Below, in pieces: positions 1 through 7,625 of a DNA stretch of 64,000 bases (its first letter is position 1; the number at the start of each line of letters is the position of its first letter). The position numbers and the translations under genes were made by a program. This DNA is from Chelativorans sp. ZYF759 (GTDB lineage Bacteria; Pseudomonadota; Alphaproteobacteria; Rhizobiales; Rhizobiaceae). The stretch is from positions 306,680-370,679 of the forward strand of contig NZ_WVVV01000002.1 of the NCBI RefSeq assembly GCF_012911015.1. Reading direction: 5' to 3'. The notes under the pieces were generated by a model. It saw nothing but the letters and a program-made list of their open reading frames with translations, was not told the DNA's origin and ran no database searches.

Positions 1-1
1 G

Positions 2-73
2 CTGATCGAAAAGCACGGCCGCGACTACGAGAAGCTCCGCGAGCTCGCCGCGACTTTCAAGGCGGAAGGCTAG
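2..73 (+). CDS. C-terminal tail of a gene that starts before the window
   Basis: The frame is open from the first base and ends at TAG 71-73. It encodes about 23 charged, helix-like residues (LIEKHGRDYEKLREL and onward). Too little remains to assign a family. The next gene is on the opposite strand and its stop lies two bases away, so the two genes converge. Confidence 0.5.
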   Translation: MIEKHGRDYEKLRELAATFKAEG

Positions 74-74
74 A

Positions 75-341
75 CTAGCCCTGCGCCTTCACCTTCACCG
101 GTCGCCACACCACCATCTCGCGCTTGCGCGAACTTTCCTGGCGAAAGGGCAGCGCACGGCCGTCCGGGCCATGGCACTGGCTGCATTTGAAGCGCAGCGA
201 CGCGATCGAGCGCCCCTCGCCGTAGATCGAGGCGAGATCGCCGGCCAGGAAACAGGCCTCGTGCCGGCAGGAGGGGCACGTCACCTGGATCAGGAAGTCG
301 TGGCGGGCGGCAAGGCCGAGGGTTCGTATCGTGCGTGTCAT
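75..341 (-). CDS. Small zinc-ribbon-like hypothetical protein
   Basis: A protein of about 88 residues if it starts at MTRTIRTLG; an in-frame ATG at 377 would add 12 residues. It carries two CxxC pairs (CPSC and CSQC) about 30 residues apart, as in a structural zinc ribbon, followed by a basic tail. A GGAGG sequence lies between the two candidate ATGs and favours the inner start. No membrane segment or signal peptide is seen. It looks like one of the small conserved hypothetical proteins of rhizobia, with no known function. Confidence 0.6.
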   Translation of the reverse strand: MTRTIRTLGLAARHDFLIQVTCPSCRHEACFLAGDLASIYGEGRSIASLRFKCSQCHGPDGRALPFRQESSRKREMVVWRPVKVKAQG

Positions 342-436
342 GAGAACGAAATAGGAACATATCCCTCCTTCGGTCAATCGGCTGGCGCAATCACTTTTTT
401 GGCGGCATGGTCGGCGCTCGCGTATTCCGGTGGGCC

Positions 437-766
437 ATGAACACAGTCAACCTTGCCCTTCTGGGGGTTTCCACGGCGGCTTTCCTCGCAGCGGCCAGTG
501 CCGCCAAGAGCTGGGCGCTCAGGCCGGGATGGTTCTGGCTGCTCCTGACGCTGGCGCTCTACACGATCGGCAACCTGATCATGCTGCGGCTTATCCGCGA
601 TTTCGGCATGGGCGCCGCGCTCAGCCTGTCGGCCGTTATCCAGCTCGTCGCGGTCAACCTCATCGCGCTGACAGTCTTCGGCGAACGCCTTTCCGGTCTG
701 CAGACACTGGGCATCGCGCTCGCCATCGCCGCCATCGCGCTCATCACGCTGGCCCCCGAGGCCTGA
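437..766 (+). CDS. Small four-helix membrane protein, SMR/EamA-like
   Basis: A 109-residue hydrophobic protein with four predicted membrane helices. The last helices carry the pattern FGERLSGLQTLGIALAIAAI, which matches the end of small drug/metabolite transporters (GER followed by a terminal helix). Such proteins usually work as dimers. ATG 437 is preferred over the in-frame ATG at 407 because the family begins directly with helix 1. The substrate cannot be predicted, and the gene stands alone between short intergenic regions. Confidence 0.65.
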   Translation: MNTVNLALLGVSTAAFLAAASAAKSWALRPGWFWLLLTLALYTIGNLIMLRLIRDFGMGAALSLSAVIQLVAVNLIALTVFGERLSGLQTLGIALAIAAIALITLAPEA

Positions 767-877
767 CGGATAGATCGCCCGCCGCGGCCACTTGCCTCAA
801 ATGCCATCCTTTTCGGCAACCAACGCGACACGCTTGGCGGCTAACCTGTCTGACGGGGGCGTGGGCTGGAGAACAAG

Positions 878-1033
878 ATGGCCAGGCGAACCGACAATCT
901 CTACGGCAACTACAATGCGGCAAGCTCCGCAAAACCGCGCGCTTCCGGCCTCATGCGGGCATCGGTGGAGTGGATTGCCGTGGCCCTCGTCATGGCGGCG
1001 GGCGCGGCGATCGTCCTGTTCTGGTTCGCCTGA
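878..1033 (+). CDS. 51-residue single-pass membrane protein
   Basis: A short frame from ATG 878 to TGA 1031-1033 with a GGAG ribosome-binding site seven bases upstream. The first 25 residues are polar (MARRTDNLYGNYNAASSAKP). Residues 30-51 form one hydrophobic helix ending FWFA. It lies six bases from the convergent SLC13 gene. The family is not recognised. Upstream signal, composition and topology support a real gene, but only homologues would confirm it. Confidence 0.5.
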   Translation: MARRTDNLYGNYNAASSAKPRASGLMRASVEWIAVALVMAAGAAIVLFWFA

Positions 1034-1039
1034 CGAGCC

Positions 1040-2515
1040 TCAGCCGGCCACCGGCATCAGCGGCTGCAACGCGAGTGCCGCGGCCGAGACCAGCAGCACC
1101 GAGACCAAATTCATCACGATGCCGGCCCGCACCATGTCGGCCACCCGCACATGTCCGGAGGCAAAGACCAGCGCATTGGGCGGCGTGGCGACCGGGAGCA
1201 TGAAGGCGCAGCTGGCCGCCATCGCGACGGCGGCCGAGATCGTCACCACGTCCATGCCGGTTGCCGCTGCAACCGTCGCCACGATCGGCAGCAGCGCGGC
1301 CACGGCGGCCGTGTTGCTGGCCAGTTCCGTCAGCATCACCACCGTTGCCGTCAGGAGCAGCAGGAAGACCAGCGGCGGCAGGCCGCCCACCGCCGACAGC
1401 GCCTCGCCGATCCAGATGGCCAGTCCGCTGCGGTCCATGGCGGCCGCCAGCGACAGCCCGCCGCCGAACAGCAGCAGCACCTCCCAGGGAATACCCTTGG
1501 CCTCGTCCCAGCTCATCAGGAAGCGGCGGTCCTGCGCCATGCCGCTCGGGATCAGGAACAGCGCGAAGGCGCAGGCAAGCGCGATGCCCGGATCGCTCAT
1601 CCCGCCGAGCCCCGGCAGGTTGTTGAGCAGCGGCCGGGTGATCCACAGCGCGGCCGCCACGAAGAAGACCAGCGCCACGCGCTTTTCGGCCTTTGTGATG
1701 GCCCCGCTCTCGGCCATCTCGGCCAGCGCGTCATGTCGCCCGCCCGAATCCGAAAGTTCCGCACCGATCGGAAAGACCAGCCGGGTCAGGATCAGCCAGC
1801 CGAGTGGGAGGAAGACCACGACCAGCGGCACGCCGACCGTCGACCAGGCCGCGAAGGAAAGGTCGATCCCGTGGCTTTCGAGCAGGTAGCCCGCCAGAAG
1901 CGCATTGGGCGGCGTCCCGATCAGCGTGCCGACCCCGCCGATGCTGGCCGCATAGGCAAGCCCCAGAAGCAGCGCCAGCGCGAAACGCCGCGCGGCCGCC
2001 TTGTCTTTTGTCCCCTCCTCCATCACCGCCACGATCGACACCGCCACCGGCAGCATGAGCACGACGGCCGCCGTGTTGTTGATCCACATGGACAGGAAGC
2101 CGCTGGCCACCATGAAGCCGAGCACCAGGCGCCGTGGCTCCATGCCGATCGCCCGAATGGTCCAGAACGCCATGCGCCTGTGCAGGCCCCAGCGCTTGAC
2201 GGCGGCGGCAAGCAGGAAGCCGCCCAGAAACAGGAAGACGAGCGGGTTGGAATAGGGTTGGGCGGCGGCCGTGACGTCGCCGATCCCCAACAGCGGCAGG
2301 AGGATCAGGGGCAGGAGCGCCGTGGCGCCCATCGGCACCGGCTCGGTGCTCCACCAGATCGCCATCATCAGCGCCAGGCCAAGCGTCTGCCAGCCCGCGA
2401 CCGGCAGACCGCCCGGTGGTGGCAGGATCAGCGTCGCCGCGAAGATCAGCGCGCCCACCACGAGCCCGATGCGCGACGAGACGGCGAGTAGCGGCTTTGT
2501 TCTGGCTGAAGGCAT
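1040..2515 (-). CDS. SLC13/DASS family sodium:anion symporter
   Basis: A 491-residue inner-membrane protein with about 12 hydrophobic segments. It has the two repeat-related clamp motifs of the divalent anion:sodium symporter family: SNPLVFLFLGGFLLA in the N-terminal half and a SNT motif (ELASNTAAVAALLPI) near the C-terminus. Family members import dicarboxylates, citrate or sulfate with Na+; the substrate here cannot be chosen. The gene appears monocistronic, with its start just downstream of the tRNA-Thr gene on the same strand. Confidence 0.88.
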   Translation of the reverse strand: MPSARTKPLLAVSSRIGLVVGALIFAATLILPPPGGLPVAGWQTLGLALMMAIWWSTEPVPMGATALLPLILLPLLGIGDVTAAAQPYSNPLVFLFLGGFLLAAAVKRWGLHRRMAFWTIRAIGMEPRRLVLGFMVASGFLSMWINNTAAVVLMLPVAVSIVAVMEEGTKDKAAARRFALALLLGLAYAASIGGVGTLIGTPPNALLAGYLLESHGIDLSFAAWSTVGVPLVVVFLPLGWLILTRLVFPIGAELSDSGGRHDALAEMAESGAITKAEKRVALVFFVAAALWITRPLLNNLPGLGGMSDPGIALACAFALFLIPSGMAQDRRFLMSWDEAKGIPWEVLLLFGGGLSLAAAMDRSGLAIWIGEALSAVGGLPPLVFLLLLTATVVMLTELASNTAAVAALLPIVATVAAATGMDVVTISAAVAMAASCAFMLPVATPPNALVFASGHVRVADMVRAGIVMNLVSVLLVSAAALALQPLMPVAG

Positions 2516-2552
2516 CGGCTCGGCGGGCGGTTCTTCTCGAGGCGCAAATGAG

Positions 2553-2628
2553 TGGTGCCGGCTGAGGGATTCGAACCCCCGACATCGTGATTACAAATCA
2601 CGCGCTCTACCAACTGAGCTAAGCCGGC
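2553..2628 (-). tRNA. tRNA-Thr (anticodon UGU)
   Basis: The minus strand folds into a complete cloverleaf: acceptor GCCGGCT, D-arm GCTCAGTTGGTAGAGC, anticodon stem CGTGA/TCACG with loop TTTGTAA (anticodon TGT, threonine), and T-arm GGGGGTTCGAATCCC. The 3' CCA is encoded in the DNA. The tRNA shows no sign of having served as an integration site: no integrase or repeated 3' end is nearby. Confidence 0.95.
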
Positions 2629-2725
2629 CTGCGCCGCCGCGCACGGTGCGGGCTCCGGTTACCACAACCAGCCCGCCAGTAAAGGAATTTTGTGCCTGTG
2701 GCGCTCCCTCGCCCGGCCGCCGCAA

Positions 2726-2751
2726 CGAAAAACGGGGCCCAACGGCCCCGT
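2726..2751 (-). terminator. Rho-independent terminator after ialB-like gene
   Basis: On the minus strand an 8-bp perfect stem, ACGGGGCC/GGCCCCGT, with a 4-base loop is followed directly by a run of five T residues. It sits 32 bases after the stop codon of the IalB-family gene, the expected place for its terminator. Confidence 0.8.
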
Positions 2752-2782
2752 CAATTCGTTCTTCGAGCTTAAGACCCGTCGA

Positions 2783-3409
2783 TCACTCGGCCTCGAGCGA
2801 GCGCTGCTGCTCTTCCTGCAGGCGGCGCTGGAAATCCTCGGTGTTGCGCGAGACATAGTCCTGCAACTGGCGCTGACGCGCCTCGAGGTCGGACTGCTGC
2901 ATCGGTTCGCCGTCGAAGGCGGCGGTGAAACCGGCCAGCGACACCTGCACGGGGCTCTGCTGGTTCTGGAAGTTCACCGAGGTGAGCGTCAGGGCCTGGC
3001 CGCGCTTGAAGGAGGCGACGACATTGTCGTCGAGCGGCGCCTCGGCGATGCAGCGGTCCGGCAGGCACACCACATATTCGAGCTGGCGGGTCTGGCCGCC
3101 GTCGATCTGCATGCCGATGCCGGGCGGGATTGCGCGGCCCGACGGCACGGTCACTTGGAAGACGCGCTGGTTCACCTGGCCTTCGAGCGTCAGCATGCTG
3201 ACCGCCGTGATCAGCTGGCCGGATTCGGCGATGACGATGTTCTGCACATTGCAGATGTCGACATCTTCCTGCTTCGTGCAGGCCTTGTACCAGCCTTCCG
3301 GCGGCTGTTGCTGCTGGGCATTGGCTGCCAGCACGCCGCTGGCCAGGATACCGGCCACACCGGCCGCCACGAGCGAAGCGCGGCACGCATTGGAGATCTC
3401 TTTGGTCAT
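2783..3409 (-). CDS. Invasion-associated locus B (IalB) family protein
   Basis: A 208-residue secreted protein. Residues 1-30 form a signal peptide ending ANA-QQQQ. The body has the IalB pattern (GWYKACTKQEDVDICNVQN; YVVCLPDRCIAEAPLD) with paired cysteines likely to form disulfides in the periplasm. The last 45 residues are glutamine-, arginine- and glutamate-rich and probably a coiled-coil tail. The family is named for a Bartonella erythrocyte-invasion protein but is widespread in non-pathogenic rhizobia, where its role is unknown. A strong terminator follows. Confidence 0.85.
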   Translation of the reverse strand: MTKEISNACRASLVAAGVAGILASGVLAANAQQQQPPEGWYKACTKQEDVDICNVQNIVIAESGQLITAVSMLTLEGQVNQRVFQVTVPSGRAIPPGIGMQIDGGQTRQLEYVVCLPDRCIAEAPLDDNVVASFKRGQALTLTSVNFQNQQSPVQVSLAGFTAAFDGEPMQQSDLEARQRQLQDYVSRNTEDFQRRLQEEQQRSLEAE

Positions 3410-3647
3410 GTCGTCCGTTTCATCCTCTGGTCGTGCTGTCGTCGGGACGGCAGATTCATGTCGCTGCCGATCTGTTGATGAAATACGGCAGCAGCATGAC
3501 TTCGCCCGCTTACAATGAAAGCAGGGCGCGATCCAGACCCCGCCACCGGCTTTTCGTCATCTTTTGGGGCCAGTTTGCGGGCTGGGTTCCAATCCGTGAT
3601 ACTGACCAGTCAAACTGCCCAATCGAATCGTCGATGGAATTGCCCCC

Positions 3648-5468
3648 ATGCCAAGATTGAACGCCCGCGCTGTCGCGCCCCTGTTTGCCGTGATCTTCGC
3701 CGCCCTGGCCCTGCCGGCCGCGGCCGAAGGGCCGTCCCACGGCCTTGCCATGCATGGCGAGCCGGCGCTCGGCGCGGATTTCGAGCATTTCCCCTATGCC
3801 GATCCCGACGCGCCCAAGGGGGGACGGCTGAATTATGCCGTCTCGGGCTCCTTCGACAGCCTCAACCCTTTCATTGTGCAGGGAGACGCCTCGCGCGGCC
3901 TGTTCGACCAGTTTTTCGGCTACAACGTCTTCGAGACGCTGATGGCGCGCTCTCGCGACGAGCCCTTCACGCTCTATCCGCTCATCGCCGAATCGGTCGA
4001 GACCGACGAGGACCGCACCTTCGTCGAGTTCACGCTGGACGCGGATGCGCGGTTTTCCGATGGCGAGCCGATCCGCGCGCAGGACGTGATCTTCTCGATG
4101 GAACTCCTGGCCGAGAAGGGTCGCCCCCTCTACCGCAACTGGATCGGGCTGGTGGAGAAGATGGAGATCGTCGGCGAGCGCGGCGTGCGCTTCACCTTCA
4201 AGGAGACCGCCGACCGCGAGATTCCCCTGCTTCTGGCGCTTCTGCCCGTGCTCCCCGAACACGCCACCAATGTGGAACGTTTCGACCGCTCCACCCTCAC
4301 GCCCATGGTCGGCTCCGGCCCCTATGTCATTTCCGAGGTGCGCCCCGGCGAGTTCGTGCATCTTTCCCGCAACCCGGACTATTGGGCCAGGGACCACCCC
4401 TCCAAGACGGGTCTCGACAATTTCGACGAGATCCGCGTCACCTATTTCCGCGACGACAATGCCATGTTCCAGGCCTTCCAGCGCGGCCTCGTCGACATCT
4501 TCCAGGAAACCAGCTCCAGCCGCTGGGCGACCGGCTACGACTTCCCCGCCGCCCGCGACGGCCGCGTGATCCAGGAGAATTTCGAGATCGGCCTGCCATC
4601 CGGCATGTACGGCTTCGTGCTCAACACCCGCCGTCCGCAATTCGCCGACATCCGCCTGCGACGGGCGATCGCGGGGCTGCTCGATTTTGAATGGATCAAC
4701 CAGAACCTCTTTTCCGGCGCCTATGTGCGCACCAGGAGCTTCTATGACGGATCGGAGCTTTCCTCCCACGGCGTGCCGGCCAGCGAGGCCGAACTGGCTC
4801 TCCTCGGCGATTATGCCGAGACCATTCCCGCCGAAATCCTCGACGGCACGTGGGCACCGCCCGCCAGTGACGGTTCGGGCCGCGACCGCGCCTTCATGCG
4901 CGCCGCCATGGAGCTCTTCGCCGAGGCCGGCTACCGCGTGGACGGTGGTCGCCTGCTGGGCCCCGACGGGCGCCAGCTTTCCTTCGAGATCATGCTGAAC
5001 GGTCCCTCCGCCCAGCCGCTCGCCATGGCCTGGCAGCGCACGCTGGAGCGTGTCGGCATCGCGGTCTCGATCCGCGTCGTCGATTCCGCGCAATATCTCC
5101 AGCGCCAGCGCACCTACGATTTCGACGTCATGCTCATGACCTACACCTCGTCCCTCTCGCCGGGCGCCGAACAGATCATGCGCTGGGGTTCGGAGGCCCG
5201 CGACCTTGACGGCACGTTCAACTTCGCCGGTGCGGCCGACCCCGCCATCGACGCCTTGATCCAGTCCATTCTCAGCGCCCGCACGCGCGAGGATTTCGTC
5301 ACCGCCGTGCGTGCCTATGACCGGGTGCTGCTGGCCGGCGCCTATGTCGTCCCGCTCTATCACCAGCCCGAGCAATGGGTCGCACGCCAGAACTACATCC
5401 GGCATCCGGGCGCCACGCCCGTCTACGGGCCCCAGTTCCCCACCTGGTGGCACGACCGCGCGAACTGA
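3648..5468 (+). CDS. YejA-like peptide ABC transporter substrate-binding protein
   Basis: A 606-residue periplasmic solute-binding protein of family 5 (SBP_bac_5). A signal peptide occupies residues 1-26 (ALPAAA-EG). The mature N-terminus (HGLAMHGEPAL, then PDAPKGGRLNYAVSGSFDSLNPF) matches the YejA group, which binds oligopeptides and microcin C-like compounds. No permease or ATPase genes follow, so it is an orphan binding protein here or works with a transporter elsewhere. A FrnE-type gene follows after 20 bases and may be co-transcribed. The 238-base region upstream, shared with the divergent IalB gene, shows no clear operator. Confidence 0.85.
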   Translation: MPRLNARAVAPLFAVIFAALALPAAAEGPSHGLAMHGEPALGADFEHFPYADPDAPKGGRLNYAVSGSFDSLNPFIVQGDASRGLFDQFFGYNVFETLMARSRDEPFTLYPLIAESVETDEDRTFVEFTLDADARFSDGEPIRAQDVIFSMELLAEKGRPLYRNWIGLVEKMEIVGERGVRFTFKETADREIPLLLALLPVLPEHATNVERFDRSTLTPMVGSGPYVISEVRPGEFVHLSRNPDYWARDHPSKTGLDNFDEIRVTYFRDDNAMFQAFQRGLVDIFQETSSSRWATGYDFPAARDGRVIQENFEIGLPSGMYGFVLNTRRPQFADIRLRRAIAGLLDFEWINQNLFSGAYVRTRSFYDGSELSSHGVPASEAELALLGDYAETIPAEILDGTWAPPASDGSGRDRAFMRAAMELFAEAGYRVDGGRLLGPDGRQLSFEIMLNGPSAQPLAMAWQRTLERVGIAVSIRVVDSAQYLQRQRTYDFDVMLMTYTSSLSPGAEQIMRWGSEARDLDGTFNFAGAADPAIDALIQSILSARTREDFVTAVRAYDRVLLAGAYVVPLYHQPEQWVARQNYIRHPGATPVYGPQFPTWWHDRAN

Positions 5469-5488
5469 AACCAGCAGGGAAACTCATC

Positions 5489-6178
5489 ATGGAAGACCGG
5501 CAGAGCCTTGCCATCGACGTCGTGTCCGACGTCGTCTGCCCCTGGTGTTATGTGGGCCAGAAGCGGCTCGCGGAGGCGATGGCGATCGCGCCCGAGATCG
5601 ACGTCCGGCTGCGCTGGCGCCCCTATCAGCTCGACCCGACCATCCCGCCCGAGGGCCTCGATCGCGACAGCTACATGAAGGCCAAGTTCGGCGATGAGGG
5701 ACGGCTGGAAGAGATGCAGGCGCGGCTGGAGGCGCTCGGCCGCGATGCCGGCATCGTCTTCCATTTCGAACTGATCACGCGCTCGCCCAACACGCTCGAT
5801 GCCCACCGCCTCATCCGCTGGGCGGCAAGCGCCGACGGAACCGACGTGCAGGACGCCGTCGCGCAACGGCTCTTCCAGCTCTATTTCGAGGAAGGGGCGG
5901 ATGTCGGCGACCGGGCCGTGCTGATCGGGGCCGCGCGCGAATGCGGCATGGACGCCACCCTGGTCGAGACGCTGCTCGCCGCCGGCGCGGATGTGGACGA
6001 GGTCCAGACGGAGATCGAGACCGCCCGGCGCATGGGGGTCACCGGCGTGCCCTGCTTCCTCATCGAGAACCGCTACGCCATCATCGGCGCCCAGGACGCC
6101 GAGACCCTGGCCGATGCGATGCGCCAGATCGCGGGCGCGAAAGCCCGGGGCGAGCTGGACGGGCCGGCACAGGGCTGA
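5489..6178 (+). CDS. DsbA family (FrnE-like) thiol oxidoreductase
   Basis: A 229-residue cytoplasmic thioredoxin-fold protein without a signal peptide. The CPWC active site is at residues 17-20 and the cis-proline loop TGVP at 185-188, with the all-helical insertion between them typical of FrnE/2-hydroxychromene-2-carboxylate isomerase relatives. Members act as disulfide isomerases or oxidoreductases, some in oxidative-stress resistance. The start at MEDRQSL follows a purine-rich site (CAGCAGGGA). It lies 20 bases after the YejA-like gene on the same strand. Confidence 0.85.
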   Translation: MEDRQSLAIDVVSDVVCPWCYVGQKRLAEAMAIAPEIDVRLRWRPYQLDPTIPPEGLDRDSYMKAKFGDEGRLEEMQARLEALGRDAGIVFHFELITRSPNTLDAHRLIRWAASADGTDVQDAVAQRLFQLYFEEGADVGDRAVLIGAARECGMDATLVETLLAAGADVDEVQTEIETARRMGVTGVPCFLIENRYAIIGAQDAETLADAMRQIAGAKARGELDGPAQG

Positions 6179-6254
6179 GGCCCTGCATGGGGAGAGCTGG
6201 ACGCAGAGCGGCCGGTGGAAAGGTCATGCGAAGCCGGATCAGATGGTCTTCGGC

Positions 6255-6647
6255 TCAAGCCAGATCCGTGTGGGCAAAATCCCCGCCCTTGTAGAGCAGC
6301 GTCACGCCCAGCCGTTTCGCGCAGGCATAGGCAAGGCAGTCGGCGAGGTTGAGGCGGGCGGGATGCCCCCTGCCCTTGCCGTATTCCTGAAAGGCGTTGA
6401 TTGCCAGATCGGCATCGGCAGGCTCGATCGCAACCAGCGCGATACCCGCATCCGCCAGGAAACGGTGAACGGCAGCTCCCGCCTCCAACGGCTCCACGGC
6501 AAGCTTCGAGGACAGCCGCATTGCCGTTTCCAGCACGACGAGCGCAGATGTCGTGCAGCTCGCGGCTTTTTCGATCCGCCCCGCCCAGTCGTCCGCATCC
6601 TCCTCTTCCGAGAGGATGGCAACAAGGACCGAGCTATCCACGAACAT
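6255..6647 (-). CDS. vapC: VapC-type PIN domain ribonuclease toxin
   Basis: A 130-residue PIN domain protein. The four acidic metal-binding positions are present: D4 (MFVDSSVL), E40 (VVLETAM), D103 (NLADCLAYACA) and D123 (YKGGDF). VapC toxins are Mg2+-dependent RNases that cut tRNA or rRNA and are neutralised by the paired VapB. The ATG overlaps the antitoxin stop by one base (TGATG), a sign of translational coupling. An alternative start five codons upstream would read into the antitoxin end. All catalytic residues are intact, so the toxin is probably functional. Confidence 0.88.
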   Translation of the reverse strand: MFVDSSVLVAILSEEEDADDWAGRIEKAASCTTSALVVLETAMRLSSKLAVEPLEAGAAVHRFLADAGIALVAIEPADADLAINAFQEYGKGRGHPARLNLADCLAYACAKRLGVTLLYKGGDFAHTDLA

Positions 6648-6919
6648 CAGCCGTGGCCCCACATCGCATCGATCTCGTCCCTGGTCATGTCGCGACCCTC
6701 ACCTTTGGAGCGGGCCCGCAATTCGCTGGCGATCGTGCGTGCGCGCTCGGCAAGCGGCGTCCGCCCGGCCTCCCGGTGCAATTCCGCCTCCAGCGCGGCG
6801 ATCACGGCTTCCGTCATGGAAATCTTGCGCTTGGCGGCCAGTTCCCGTGCCAGCGCATGCGCCCTGGGGTGTCTGATCTGCAGATTCACGGTCCGCACCT
6901 CGCGAGGAATTGTTGTCAT
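6647..6919 (-). CDS. vapB: VapB-type antitoxin of the PIN toxin
   Basis: A 90-residue protein with an N-terminal beta strand and helices of ribbon-helix-helix type (TVNLQIRHPRAHALARELAA, then SMTEAVIAALEAEL) and a charged C-terminal tail that would wrap the toxin. This is the Rv0623-like, PSK-transcription-factor group of VapB. It lies just upstream of vapC and overlaps it by one base. Two copies of TTGTCATNACAGA lie over and upstream of its start codon and are likely autoregulatory operators. Confidence 0.85.
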   Translation of the reverse strand: MTTIPREVRTVNLQIRHPRAHALARELAAKRKISMTEAVIAALEAELHREAGRTPLAERARTIASELRARSKGEGRDMTRDEIDAMWGHG

Positions 6920-6947
6920 TACAGAATAGCAGAGTTGTCATGACAGA
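6913..6947 (-). promoter_or_regulatory. Probable VapB operator pair
   Basis: Two copies of TTGTCATNACAGA occur at 6913-6925 and 6935-6947, with starts 22 bp apart (about two helical turns). The second contains a perfect 10-bp palindrome, TGTCATGACA; the first overlaps the vapB start codon. VapBC complexes usually bind such paired sites to repress their own promoter. The assignment is by position and pattern only. Confidence 0.5.
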
Positions 6948-6968
6948 GCTAGGCGCATCCGCAACGCA

Positions 6969-7023
6969 GCAGCCCTCATCCTGAGGTGCGCAGCGAAGCG
7001 AAGCCTCGAAGGACGAGGGCTGC
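6969..7023. repeat. Palindromic repeat A, family 1 (55 bp)
   Basis: An imperfect palindrome with outer arms GCAGCCCTC/GAGGGCTGC, then TCCT/AGGA, then GAGG/CCTC around a purine-rich core. It is identical to repeat B at 53 of 55 positions. It sits in the intergenic region between divergent vapB and the GIY-YIG gene, so it may affect either transcript. Confidence 0.9.
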
Positions 7024-7094
7024 GCACGCCCTTGCCAAAAGCCCTACCTTTGCGAAACTCCCGCGTAACGGTGGGCGGGCCTGGAGCTTTCGTC

Positions 7095-7397
7095 GTGGAG
7101 GTCACGGTTTACATTCTGCGCTGCTCCGACGGGAGCTTCTACACCGGGCTAACCAAACAGGAGATCGAAGCCAGGCTGTGGGAGCACAATCAGGGCATCT
7201 ATGATGGTTACACGAAGAAGCGGCGGCCAGTGGAACTGGTATTCACGGAAACCTACGACCGGATAACCGACGCGATTGCCCGTGAGCGGCAGATCAAGGG
7301 GTGGAACCGGGCCAAGAAAGAGGCCCTGATCCGCTACGACTATGAGGCATTGCCGGAACTTGCGAGCCGGAGACGGCGCCCGCAGCCCTCATCCTGA
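7095..7397 (+). CDS. Single-domain GIY-YIG endonuclease (locus 1)
   Basis: From GTG 7095 (GGAG eight bases upstream) it encodes 100 residues. GIY-YIG features are intact: Y6 (VYIL), Y16 (YTGLT), R27, H31 and the metal-binding glutamate E64 (ARERQIKGW). No DNA-binding domain is attached, as in the UPF0213/YhbQ group. An in-frame ATG at 7032 would add 21 unrelated residues. The last residues (QPSS) and the stop codon lie inside repeat B. Codons such as CTA, ATA and ACA are more frequent than in neighbouring genes, hinting at acquisition. The biological role of these small nucleases is not settled. Confidence 0.88.
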   Translation: MEVTVYILRCSDGSFYTGLTKQEIEARLWEHNQGIYDGYTKKRRPVELVFTETYDRITDAIARERQIKGWNRAKKEALIRYDYEALPELASRRRRPQPSS

Positions 7398-7436
7398 GGT
7401 GCGGAGCGAAGCGGAGCCTCGAAGGACGAGGGCTGC
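7382..7436. repeat. Palindromic repeat B, family 1 (55 bp)
   Basis: Same orientation and length as repeat A, differing at two bases. Arms are GCAGCCCTC/GAGGGCTGC. It overlaps the end of the GIY-YIG gene: the stop TGA (7395-7397) is part of the first arm (CATCCTGAGG). Confidence 0.9.
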
Positions 7437-7450
7437 CCCCACCTGGAACC

Positions 7451-7511
7451 ACCCTCGTGGTTCGATGCTTCGCCTTCGCTGCGCTTCGGCTGCGCACCTC
7501 ACCATGAGGGT
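7451..7511. repeat. Palindromic repeat C, family 1 variant, inverted
   Basis: Arms ACCCTCGTGGT and ACCATGAGGGT pair with one G/T wobble. Read on the other strand it matches repeat A (CCCTCA, GAGGTGCGCAG, CGAGGG), but the inner stem is TGGT/ACCA in place of TCCT/AGGA, so both sides have changed together. It lies 14 bp from repeat B in opposite orientation, forming an inverted pair. Confidence 0.8.
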
Positions 7512-7576
7512 TCCCGTTGCAGCCGGCACACATGGAGCCACGGCGACACCTCGTCTTCAGATGCAAAGTCCCCCGC

Positions 7577-7625
7577 CAGCCTCATCCCGAGTCGCTGATG
7601 GAAAAGCAGCCTCGAAGGACGAGGA
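7577..7625. repeat. Palindromic repeat D, family 1, degenerate
   Basis: CCTCATCC (7580-7587) pairs with GGACGAGG (7617-7624), and the right half (GCAGCCTCGAAGGACGAGG) matches repeats A and B, but the core has diverged. The rest of 7398-7733 holds no supportable gene. Confidence 0.65.

Noticed and set aside
2553-2628. tRNA-Thr as an attachment site for an integrated element
   Set aside because: No integrase, no duplicated 3' tRNA segment and only core genes on both sides.
3510-5453. A 647-codon minus-strand frame opposite the YejA-like gene
   Set aside because: Same reason: a shadow of a strongly supported gene with a family signature and signal peptide.
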